From the IMG/VR virus record IMGVR_UViG_3300042895_001640, positions 1 to 47,781 of that record: a DNA stretch of 47,781 nt. One strand, written 5' to 3'. Positions 1 through 8,500 of this stretch are shown piece after piece. The notes under the pieces are model-generated. The model was not told where the DNA came from. It ran no database searches and was given only the letters and a program-made list of their open reading frames with translations. Position 1 is the first letter of the stretch. The number at the start of each line of letters is the position of its first letter. Made by a program: the position numbers and the translations under genes. The DNA is from a virus.

Positions 1-75
1 CAACAAGTTGAACGTAAGAAAGAAAGGATTAAGGAGTTATTGGTTAAGAAAAATAGCAATGATAATTTTTTATAA
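1..75 (+). CDS. C-terminal end of an unknown protein (partial)
   Basis: Frame 1 is open from the window edge and stops with TAA at 73-75. The 24 visible residues are highly charged (QQVERKKERIKEL, then NSNDNFL at the end) and look helical. The start and most of the gene lie outside the window. The family cannot be named from this tail. It lies 78 nt upstream of nrdB on the same strand. Confidence 0.5.
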   Translation, partial: QQVERKKERIKELLVKKNSNDNFL

Positions 76-123
76 AAATTTGATTTTATAATTAAAATTG
101 AATACTTTTATTTTCTGGTTTTA

Positions 124-131
124 TATTTATC
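124..131 (+). promoter_or_regulatory. Candidate phage promoter element (TATTTATC)
   Basis: One-base variant of the TATTTATA motif found before other transcription-unit starts here. It ends 22 nt before the nrdB ATG. The genome is AT-rich, so a single copy means little; the recurring position is the evidence. Confidence 0.4.
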
Positions 132-153
132 TTAACCAAATAAAAAAAGGAAT

Positions 154-1131
154 ATGAAGAACATTTTTGAAAAGAGGGTAAATATTTTGCCTTATGAATA
201 TCCATCTTTATTAGCATATAAGGATGCTATAAGACATGCTTACTGGTTGCACAGTGAATTTAATTTCACAACTGATATTGATGACTATAAAACAAAAATA
301 TCAAATGAGGAGAGGGAAGTTATTAAAAGGTCAATGTTGGCTATTGCACAAATTGAGGTGAATGTCAAAACATTCTGGGCTGACTTATACAAGAGAATGC
401 CAATAACTGAAATTGGTGATGTTGGTATGACGTTCTCCGAAAGCGAAGTTCGACACAAGGATGCTTATGCACAATTATTACGAATTCTTGGATTAGAAGA
501 TGAGTTTAAATCAGTTATTGAAATCCCTGCCATAAAGAATAGAATTAGTTATCTATCAAAATATTTGGATGGTACAAGGAGTAAGGAGAATAAAATGTAC
601 ACAAAGTCTATATTGTTGTTCTCATTATTTATTGAACATGTGAGTTTATTTAGCCAGTTTTTAATTATGATGTCCTTTAACAAGGAGAAAAATCTATTCA
701 AGGGTATTTCAAATGTGGTTGAGGCAACCTCAAAGGAGGAAGAAATTCATGGTAATTTTGGTTCAGAACTTATCAATATTATCAAGGAAGAAAACCCAGA
801 ATGGTTTGATGCTGAATTTGAGGAATTGATTGTTTCTGCTTGTCATAAAGCATATGCTGCTGAATGTGGAATACTAGATTGGATATTTGAAAATGGTGAA
901 TTAAGTTTCTTATCAAAAGATACAATTAAACATTTCATTCAGAATAGATTTAACAACTCATTAAGTAGAATTGGAATGAAGCCAGTATTTGAGGTTGATT
1001 TTACAGAGATTGAGAAGACGTTATGGTTTGATGTGGAGATTTTATCAACAAAGGAGGGGGATTTCTTCTATAAGAAATCGGTGGATTATAATAAAAAAAG
1101 CAAGAGCATAACAGAAGATGATTTATTTTAA
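154..1131 (+). CDS. nrdB: Ribonucleotide reductase class I, small subunit (R2)
   Basis: R2 generates the tyrosyl radical that the large subunit uses to reduce ribonucleotides to deoxyribonucleotides for phage DNA synthesis. The 325-aa length fits the family. The di-iron ligand pattern is intact by comparison with E. coli R2: E68 (in the QIEVN stretch, Glu where E. coli has Asp), E98 and H101 (ExxH), E161, and E196/H199 (second ExxH). Y105 sits four residues after H101, where the radical tyrosine belongs. The acidic C-terminal tail ending DDLF fits the peptide that docks R2 onto R1. The start is ATG after an A-rich leader containing AAAAAAAGGA. nrdA begins 12 nt downstream, so the two form one unit. 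Confidence 0.95.
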   Translation: MKNIFEKRVNILPYEYPSLLAYKDAIRHAYWLHSEFNFTTDIDDYKTKISNEEREVIKRSMLAIAQIEVNVKTFWADLYKRMPITEIGDVGMTFSESEVRHKDAYAQLLRILGLEDEFKSVIEIPAIKNRISYLSKYLDGTRSKENKMYTKSILLFSLFIEHVSLFSQFLIMMSFNKEKNLFKGISNVVEATSKEEEIHGNFGSELINIIKEENPEWFDAEFEELIVSACHKAYAAECGILDWIFENGELSFLSKDTIKHFIQNRFNNSLSRIGMKPVFEVDFTEIEKTLWFDVEILSTKEGDFFYKKSVDYNKKSKSITEDDLF

Positions 1132-1143
1132 AAAACAAATATA

Positions 1144-2769
1144 ATGAATAAAGAAAAATATTATTGGTTAAATGATGAGAGTAGGCTTTTCTTATCAAGG
1201 GGGTATATAAATGAAACCCCCGAGCAAAGGATTAAAGATATTGCTAATAAAGCAGAGGGGTATTTAAAAATTGATGGGTTTGCTGTTAAATTTGAGGAAT
1301 ATATGGCAAGGGGTTTTTATAGCCTTTCTACACCAGTATGGATTAATTTTGGTAAAGAAAAGGGGTTGCCTATATCCTGTTATGGATCCAATATTGATGA
1401 CACATTAGATAGCATTTTAAATGCTGGAAGAGAGATTGGTATGATGTCAAAATATGGTGGTGGAACTAGTGCTTATTTAGGTAATATTAGAGCAAGGGGA
1501 ACTAAAATATCAACAGGTGGTACAGCAGATGGACCAGTTCATTATGCAAGGGTGTATGACACAGTAGTTGATGTATGCAAACAATCAGAGGCAAGAAGGG
1601 GTGCATGTGCAGTTTGGTTGCCAGTTGAACATGAGGATATTATGGAGTTTCTTGATATTGGATCAGAGGGCAATCCAATCCAGAATTTACAATATGGTGT
1701 TACTGTTACAGATAATTGGATTAATGATATGAAGGGGGGAGACCCAAGCAAGAGAAAGATATGGGCAAAAATTATTCAAAGACGTAATGAGTTTGGTTTT
1801 CCATATATTATGTTTAAGGATAACTCAAACAATAATTCCCCCTACAAAGAGTTGGGTATGGAGATAACTGCAAGTAACTTGTGTTCCGAAATTCAATTGC
1901 CGACAGATTCATTAAACTCATTTGTTTGTTGTTTAGGTTCATTGAATTTACTTCATTGGGATGAGATAGTTGAGACTGATGCAATTGAGGTTTACACAAT
2001 GTTCTTAAATGCAGTTATGGATGAATTTATATTGAAGTCAGGTAAAATGGCTGGTATGAAAAGGGCTAATAGATTTGCATCACAGCATAGAGCAATTGGT
2101 TTGGGTGTTTTAGGATATCATTCATTATTTCAATCCAAGTTAATACCATTTGAATCTTTGATGGCAAAACAATTAAATCATCAAATATTTAAAATAATTA
2201 AAGAGAAATCAGAATTGGCTTCAAAATATTTATATGAAGAGAAGGGATATAAATGTTTAAGAGAGGGTTATGCCAACACAACATTAATTGCTATTGCCCC
2301 AACCAAGTCAAGTTCATTTATTTTAGGGCAAGTAAGTATGGGTATTGAGCCAATCAAATCAAATTATTTTATTAAAGATTTGGCTAAATCAAAAACAATT
2401 TATAAGAATCCATTTTTGGATATTGAATTGGATAAGTATGGTTTAAATACGCCAGAAACCTGGGAGAGTATTTTGAAGAAAGATGGATCAGTTCAGCATT
2501 TGGATTTTCCCACAAAAGAGGTGTTTAAATCATTTATTGAAATATCACCAAAAGAATTGATATTACAAGCAGCACAGAGGCAAAAATTTATTGACCAATC
2601 ACAGTCATTAAATTTGATGATACATCCATCAGTTCCAGCAAAGGATATAAATCAATTATATCTATATGCTCATGAAGAGGGGGTTAAGACGCTTTACTAT
2701 CAGTTTAGCCAAAGTTCAGCACAATCATTTGCAAGAAATATTAATGAGTGTGTGAGTTGTGAATCGTAG
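1144..2769 (+). CDS. nrdA: Ribonucleotide reductase class I, large subunit (R1)
   Basis: This is the catalytic subunit, the partner of NrdB immediately upstream. The active-site set can be read: C79 (ISCYG), N245-x-C247-x-E249 (NLCSEI, radical cysteine and its acid/base partners) and C262/C263 (FVCCLGSLNL). The YY pair of the radical-transfer path is in TLYYQ. A C-terminal redox pair, C536 and C539 (CVSC), lies just before the end. At 541 aa it is clearly shorter than E. coli NrdA (about 760 aa): the N-terminus begins close to the catalytic barrel, and there is no room for an ATP-cone allosteric domain. Overall activity may therefore not be switched off by dATP (inference). A strong terminator follows. 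Confidence 0.95.
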   Translation: MNKEKYYWLNDESRLFLSRGYINETPEQRIKDIANKAEGYLKIDGFAVKFEEYMARGFYSLSTPVWINFGKEKGLPISCYGSNIDDTLDSILNAGREIGMMSKYGGGTSAYLGNIRARGTKISTGGTADGPVHYARVYDTVVDVCKQSEARRGACAVWLPVEHEDIMEFLDIGSEGNPIQNLQYGVTVTDNWINDMKGGDPSKRKIWAKIIQRRNEFGFPYIMFKDNSNNNSPYKELGMEITASNLCSEIQLPTDSLNSFVCCLGSLNLLHWDEIVETDAIEVYTMFLNAVMDEFILKSGKMAGMKRANRFASQHRAIGLGVLGYHSLFQSKLIPFESLMAKQLNHQIFKIIKEKSELASKYLYEEKGYKCLREGYANTTLIAIAPTKSSSFILGQVSMGIEPIKSNYFIKDLAKSKTIYKNPFLDIELDKYGLNTPETWESILKKDGSVQHLDFPTKEVFKSFIEISPKELILQAAQRQKFIDQSQSLNLMIHPSVPAKDINQLYLYAHEEGVKTLYYQFSQSSAQSFARNINECVSCES

Positions 2770-2790
2770 ATTTGATACAATTTGTTAAAT

Positions 2791-2830
2791 AAAAAACCCC
2801 CAGCCTATTAGTTTAGATTTGGGGGTTTTT
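2791..2830. terminator. Bidirectional rho-independent terminator
   Basis: AAAAACCCCC at 2792-2801 pairs perfectly with GGGGGTTTTT at 2821-2830 around a loop of about 19 nt. The A and T tracts make it work in both directions. It sits between the convergent ends of nrdA (+, stop 2769) and the small minus-strand gene (stop at 2852), so it can end both transcripts. Confidence 0.85.
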
Positions 2831-2851
2831 AATATTAGTATTGATTTAAAC

Positions 2852-3112
2852 TTATTTGCCACTCAATGTATCATAAAAATCTTCAAGTTTTGATAAATCA
2901 GATTTACTAAATGCAAAATTAGTATTCTCAAATTTATCTTTCATTGTTGAAAGTTTATCCATAATTTTGTTAATCATAGATATTGCTTTTTTACCAGTTG
3001 TTGCTTTACTTTCTTTATGGTAGTCCATAAAAAGGCCTTCACTTCCTTTATCTTCAACAATTCTTTTAACTAGTTTATTTAAACCAGCTTCTGTTAATCT
3101 TATTGTTCTCAT
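2852..3112 (-). CDS. Small unknown protein with RTIRLTE-type N-terminus
   Basis: An 86-aa lysine-rich, probably helical protein. I prefer the internal ATG at 3112 (MRTIRLTEAGLNKLVKRIVE) over the upstream ATG at 3136. The RTIRLTEAGLNKLVKRI opening resembles the start of many small phage proteins I recall (pattern K/R-T-I-K/R-L-T-E-x-x-L). The motif TATTTATA on the minus strand (3124-3131) lies 11 nt before this ATG and would be inside the gene if the longer start were used. It is one of only two minus-strand genes in the window, isolated between a terminator and the baseplate operon. Function is unknown. Confidence 0.75.
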   Translation of the reverse strand: MRTIRLTEAGLNKLVKRIVEDKGSEGLFMDYHKESKATTGKKAISMINKIMDKLSTMKDKFENTNFAFSKSDLSKLEDFYDTLSGK

Positions 3113-3123
3113 AATTTTTTTTA

Positions 3124-3131
3124 TATAAATA
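3124..3131 (-). promoter_or_regulatory. Candidate phage promoter element, minus strand (TATTTATA)
   Basis: The plus strand reads TATAAATA, so the minus strand reads TATTTATA, 11 nt before the ATG of the small minus-strand gene. The motif is oriented with the only short minus-strand gene, which supports it being directional. Confidence 0.45.
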
Positions 3132-3172
3132 TACAATAAATTAAAATAGTTTACAAATTTGTGAAAAAGATA

Positions 3173-3180
3173 TATTTATA
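3173..3180 (+). promoter_or_regulatory. Candidate phage promoter element (TATTTATA)
   Basis: Exact motif ending 15 nt before the ATG of the gp25-like gene, the first gene of the baseplate block. Confidence 0.45.
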
Positions 3181-3195
3181 TTTAAATGAGTTATA

Positions 3196-3672
3196 ATGGC
3201 TGAAGGTTTTACATATGGTGTTGATTTCCCTTTTGATACATCTTTAAGGGGTGATGCATTAAAGATGACAGAATATATTGGTGATGAGATAAGAGCGTCA
3301 TTATTACATTTGTTATTAACAAGAAAGGGTAGTAGATATTATTTACCAGATTTTGGAACAAGGCTATATGAATTTTTATTTGAACCTTTGGATATTGTTT
3401 CATTTGATGTTATTGAGGCAGATATTAGAGATTCTGTTGCCAAATACATACCAAATTTAACTATAATAAATATTGTTATTGAACCTTTGGATGTTAGTGA
3501 AGAGGTTAATACATCAAAATTAAATATTGATGATTTTGGTTTAAAACCATCTGACAAGATATATAGATCACCGGGTAATGGTACTTATCAAAATACAGCA
3601 AAAATAAAAATTGAATTCACATCAAACACAAATGCGTTTGCTGGGAGTGATTTTGTGGTTATAAATATATAA
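3196..3672 (+). CDS. Baseplate wedge protein, gp25/GPW family
   Basis: At 158 aa the length is near that of the T4 gp25 / P2 gpW family of baseplate proteins that join sheath initiation to the baseplate wedge. Residues about 25-110 follow the family plan: an N-terminal helical part (RASLLHLLLTRKGSRYYLPD), the typical PDFGTRLYEFLFEP segment, then a DVIEADIRDSVAKYIPNL helix and the strand NIVIEP. In this fold the R-x-x-x-P-x-F-G turn is the recognisable core. The gp6-like wedge gene follows after 1 nt, a common T4-like neighbour pair. The ATG is preceded by TATTTATA. Confidence 0.88.
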   Translation: MAEGFTYGVDFPFDTSLRGDALKMTEYIGDEIRASLLHLLLTRKGSRYYLPDFGTRLYEFLFEPLDIVSFDVIEADIRDSVAKYIPNLTIINIVIEPLDVSEEVNTSKLNIDDFGLKPSDKIYRSPGNGTYQNTAKIKIEFTSNTNAFAGSDFVVINI

Positions 3673-3673
3673 T

Positions 3674-5506
3674 ATGGCAGATAGACAAATTTCATATGGC
3701 GTTAGAGATTTTCAAGGAATAAGAGCAGAATTATTAAATTATGTTAAAACTTATTATCCTGATTTAATAAATGATTTTAATGATGCATCAATATTTTCAG
3801 TATTTCTTGATTTAAATGCTGCGGTTGCTGATAATTTACATTATCATATTGATAGAAGTTTACAAGAAACTGTTTTACAATATGCACAACAGAAATCATC
3901 AATATATAATATAGCAAGAACATATGGATTAAAATTGCCTGGGCAAAGGCCATCTTTAACTTTGTGTGATTTTTCCATAACTGTTCCGGTATCAAGTGAT
4001 AAGCCAGATGGAAAGTTTGCTGGTCTTCTTCAAAGAGGGGCGCAAGTTTTGGGTAATGGAGTTATATTTGAAACAATTAATGATATTGATTTTTCATCTG
4101 ACTATGATGCACAAGGTAATAAGAATAGAACGGTTATACCAAATTCATTAAATAGTAATATAATTAACTATACGTTAACAAAAAGAGAACCTGTAATTAA
4201 TGGTGTGACAAAAGTATTTAAAAGGGTTATTACCTCATCTGATGTTAGACCATTTTTTGAATTGTTTTTACCAGAGAAGAATGTTTTGGGTATTACTAGT
4301 GTGATAACAAGAGATGGGCAAATTGGAACAGTCCCCCCAAATTCAGAATTTATTGGTGATACTAATAAATGGTATGAAGTAGATTCATTGGCAGAAGATA
4401 GGGTATTTATTGTTGATACAACAAAAAACACGGGATCCTCCCCTATTAAAGTTGGTAAATATATTCAAACAGAAAATAGATTTGTATCAGAATTTACTCC
4501 AGAAGGATATAAAAAAATTACATTTGGTAATGGGGTTAATACAGCATTGGAACAATTGAATCAATTTACAACAACAGGGCAATTTCCAACATTGCAGAAT
4601 TATTTAAATAATTTTTCATTAGGAAGAACATTAAAGCCAAATACAACTTTATTTATTCAATATAGAGTTGGGGGTGGGTTAAATACAAATTTGGGGCCAA
4701 ACACCATTAATCAAGTTGGTGTTAATACATTTTCTATTACTAATGGTAGTCCATCACAACAATCAGCAGTCATTAATTCATTGAGGGTTAACAATGCTTT
4801 CCCTGCAATTGGGGGTGCTGGTTTGCCAAGTGTTGAAGAGGTTAGAAATTTTGTTTCATTTAATTTTGCGGCACAAAAACGTGCGGTAACAATAAGAGAC
4901 TATGAATCAATCATAAGAAATATGCCCCCACAATTTGGTGCACCAGCAAAGGTTTCAGTTCAAGAAGTTGATAATAAAATCCAAATTCTTGTTTTGTCAT
5001 ATGATAATAATGGGAAATTGATTAGTGATAATTCAAGATTTTTAACAGATAACATTGCCAATTATGTTTCAAATTATAGGATGATTAATGACTATGTTGT
5101 TGTTTCATCAGCAAAGATACTTGATGTTAGTATTGATGCCAATATCATAGTTGTTCAAGGGTTTGACACCAAAAGCATTGTTGAATCTGTCATATCTACC
5201 ATTAACACCTATTTCTCACCACAGAATATGCAATTGGGTAAAGATATTAATTTATCTGAATTAAAAGGTAATATTCAAAAATTGACAGGGGTTGTGACAA
5301 TTTCAAATCTTACAATTAAAAATGAGATTGGGGGTGATTATTCTGGGGATTTTGCAACAACAAGATTGGTTCCTGGGGCATCAAGAGTGATGGTTCCAAC
5401 TGATGAGATAATTTTTGCTCAACCATCAGAAATATATCACATTAGATATCCAGAGAGAGATATAAGGATTAGTGTTAAAACAAACTCAGGAGTTACAATA
5501 GGATAA
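3674..5506 (+). CDS. Baseplate wedge protein, gp6/baseplate J-like
   Basis: At 610 aa it is close to T4 gp6 (about 660 aa), the wedge protein that forms the inner baseplate ring. The N-terminus (YYPDLINDFNDASIFSVFLD, then a segment with HYHIDRSLQE) matches the gp6/gpJ opening, where the chain enters the plate. Around residues 390-500 the segment with VRNFVSFNFAAQKRAVTIRDYE is the baseplate-J signature (P-x-x-x-x-A-Q-x-R-A-V-T-x-x-D-Y), followed by a ferredoxin-like repeat. Directly preceded by the gp25-like gene, supporting a T4-type contractile baseplate. Confidence 0.88.
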   Translation: MADRQISYGVRDFQGIRAELLNYVKTYYPDLINDFNDASIFSVFLDLNAAVADNLHYHIDRSLQETVLQYAQQKSSIYNIARTYGLKLPGQRPSLTLCDFSITVPVSSDKPDGKFAGLLQRGAQVLGNGVIFETINDIDFSSDYDAQGNKNRTVIPNSLNSNIINYTLTKREPVINGVTKVFKRVITSSDVRPFFELFLPEKNVLGITSVITRDGQIGTVPPNSEFIGDTNKWYEVDSLAEDRVFIVDTTKNTGSSPIKVGKYIQTENRFVSEFTPEGYKKITFGNGVNTALEQLNQFTTTGQFPTLQNYLNNFSLGRTLKPNTTLFIQYRVGGGLNTNLGPNTINQVGVNTFSITNGSPSQQSAVINSLRVNNAFPAIGGAGLPSVEEVRNFVSFNFAAQKRAVTIRDYESIIRNMPPQFGAPAKVSVQEVDNKIQILVLSYDNNGKLISDNSRFLTDNIANYVSNYRMINDYVVVSSAKILDVSIDANIIVVQGFDTKSIVESVISTINTYFSPQNMQLGKDINLSELKGNIQKLTGVVTISNLTIKNEIGGDYSGDFATTRLVPGASRVMVPTDEIIFAQPSEIYHIRYPERDIRISVKTNSGVTIG

Positions 5507-5551
5507 TTCATTTATTTTACGTGTTTAGTCTTTATATTATATACAATAAAA

Positions 5552-5559
5552 TATTTACT
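5552..5559 (+). promoter_or_regulatory. Candidate phage promoter element (TATTTACT)
   Basis: Two-mismatch variant of TATTTATA ending 14 nt before the ATG at 5574, inside the 67-nt gap after the gp6-like gene. The weakest member of the set. Confidence 0.3.
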
Positions 5560-5573
5560 TAAAAAAAGGCTTG

Positions 5574-8500
5574 ATGCAAAATACATATAGAATAAAAACC
5601 AATATTGGACAAGATAATTTTGTTAATTTTCAGTTAGACCAAAATATTGAATTTCTTGAAATTTTATCATTTAAAGTTAGACAATCTGATATCTATACAT
5701 TGGATTGTGCCAATTATGGGGTTGTTGCAGGTAGGATTACAGCAAATAATGGTTTTGGATTGGCAAATGCTAGGGTATCAGTATTTATTCCACTATCAAC
5801 AGAGGATGAAGATAATGCATTAATCAACTCAATTTACCCATATAAATCTATTGGTGATAAAAATGAGGAGGGATATAGATATAATTTATTACCATATGAA
5901 CCATCTTATGAAGGTCATGTTGCCACAGGTAATTTTCCATCATTGAATGATGTTTTGGCAAAAAACCAATATATTGAAGTTTATGAGAAATATTATAAAT
6001 TCACTGTAAAGACAAATGATAGTGGTGATTATATGATATTTGGAGTTCCAATTGGGGGACATACAGTTTTTATGGATTTGGATTTATCTGACATTGGGGC
6101 ATTTTCATTAACTCCCCAAGATTTGATAAGGATGGGCAGAGCAGCAGAGGGTCAATTTAAGGGAAATTCATTTCAAGCATCAACAGATTTGGAATCATTG
6201 CCACAAATTGTTTCATTATCTAAAGGGATAGAAGTTTCACCATTCTGGGGGGATCCAGAAACTTGTGATTCAACAATTAATAGAGTTGATTTTGATTTAA
6301 GAACAGATGCTAGTATTGATATTCAACCAACATCAATCTTTATTGGGTCAATATTTGGAACAAATAACATAGATAGCGTTAAACTTAATTGTGGGGTTAA
6401 AGAATCTTTGGGGAATTTATGTTTGCTTGAAACTGGTCCAGGACTAATTCAATCAATTAGACAAACAAAAAGTATTGATTCAGATGGTTTGCCCATTCTT
6501 GAATTTTATGAATTGGATAATGGGGGTAGAGTTATTGATGGGGATGGTACTTGGGTTGTTGAAATGCCAATGAATTTGGATTATATCATAACTGATGAGA
6601 ATGGAAATTTGCAAATAACAGAAGATGAAACAATAGGTATTCCAACAAGGGGAAAATATAGATTTAACATAAAATGGGAAGATTCTATTAGTTTAACAAA
6701 CACAACAAGAAAAGCCAATTTTTTGGTGCCAAATATTAAAGAATATGGGTGGACAGAAGGGGGTGGTAATCCATCAAGTTCTGGGAGTAATGATGAAGCC
6801 AAAAAGGCACAAAGTGGTTCATATTATTTTGGACTTGATTGGAAAAAATATACAAACAAGATTGCTGCAATTAATTGTGAAGATACATTTTATGAATTTG
6901 AATATAATAAAGTATATACTGTTTCTGGATTGGTTGATCAATATCAGGGTGGGACAAATAAAGGCAAATTTATTGGAATTAAAGAAATTGGGGATAGAAG
7001 TTGTGAGCAAGTAATAAATAAATACCCAGTTAATGATGGTGTGAAAAACTTTGATTTGTTTTATTACTTATTTTCAATAATATTGCAAATTATTCAGTTT
7101 ATTAATATTCCATTAATATTTGGATATCATTTGATTTCTTTTTTGTGGAATTTTATGGCTGTAATATTATTACCAGCAATAATTGTACTTTTGGGTTTTT
7201 TCATTAAAAATTATATATCTAATGTAATTAAAAATTATGCAATATCTGTTGCTTTATTTTCAGCAGGGATTATACCAACATTACCAACATTTGCATCATT
7301 TTTATTATTCCAAATTAGTAAAGATTTATTACTATTAGGCCCAATTTTATTTTTACTTGTTTATTTGACAATTAATTTTAAAAAAATAGTTAAGAAAAAA
7401 TTAAAATTAATTCATTTGCCAAATATAACTTACCCAAATTGTGAGTTTTGCATTTGTGATATGGAAGAAGTTGATGTTGATTTAGGTAGTGGAATACAAA
7501 ACAATGGAGTATTATCTCAGGTATCCAATTATACATTATATTATGATAAGTTATCACAAAATTTTGATTGGAAATTAATGGGTAATATTATTGAGAATAA
7601 TACTAGTGATAATATAAATTATAAAGATAGTTTTAATTATGAAGATGATAAGCCATTATTATTATTTACTATTGCTCAATCAATTGGGGGTAGGACAGAC
7701 AACTCATCTGGAATAAATCCTAAAAAAATTGGTGAGACAGATATTAAAATGCCTAGGTCAGATGAATTTCAATTAATACAAATTGATAAAAAAATTAGTA
7801 TATATAGTGAAACATTGCCTATTGGTGAAAGAATTAATTATTTTAATTTAAGGGAGAATTATTTTTATGAAAAAAATAAGGTTAAAGTTACTTTTGCTAA
7901 TGATATTATTGAAAATAGAAATAAATTTCATTATGACAATGTAATTGTTTTATTATCTGAAGCCTATTTTGATTCTGGGGATATATTAAGTTTTGTTAAT
8001 AATTCATTATCAAAAGATCCTAATTTTTTGGTCACCGGAACAACAATTGAAGGTGAGATTATATATGGAGTTAATGGAACAACTAAAATAACAAATACAA
8101 ATAACATTATAAATGTTAAATATGCAAATACTCAAGATACAGAAGGTAGTCAAACATATAAATTACCATTTATAACAGGAGCAACAAGCACATCGTATTA
8201 TGCTTCGGATATTGAGTATTTCCAAGTTATTACTGGTATAACATATTCAGATTATATAAAATTATCAGATACAAATACTAAAGGTTATTTACCTAGTGTT
8301 TTAACTTCACCTGCTGTACTTAGAGTTAAAATTGGTGGTCAAGGTACACCCGGGGATGAGTTGGTGGTAGATAACCCAATCCAATATTTCAATGGTATTG
8401 AAAATCAATATGTTTTAATATTACAAAGAGGAGTTGATCCATATTCTCCAGAATATGATAATAAGTATGATTTGAGTAAAATATTTGGATATGAATTTGG

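Noticed and set aside
3113-3136. Upstream ATG extending the small minus-strand protein by eight residues
   Set aside because: The extension would place the promoter-like motif inside the gene, and the typical RTIRLTE opening starts at the internal ATG.
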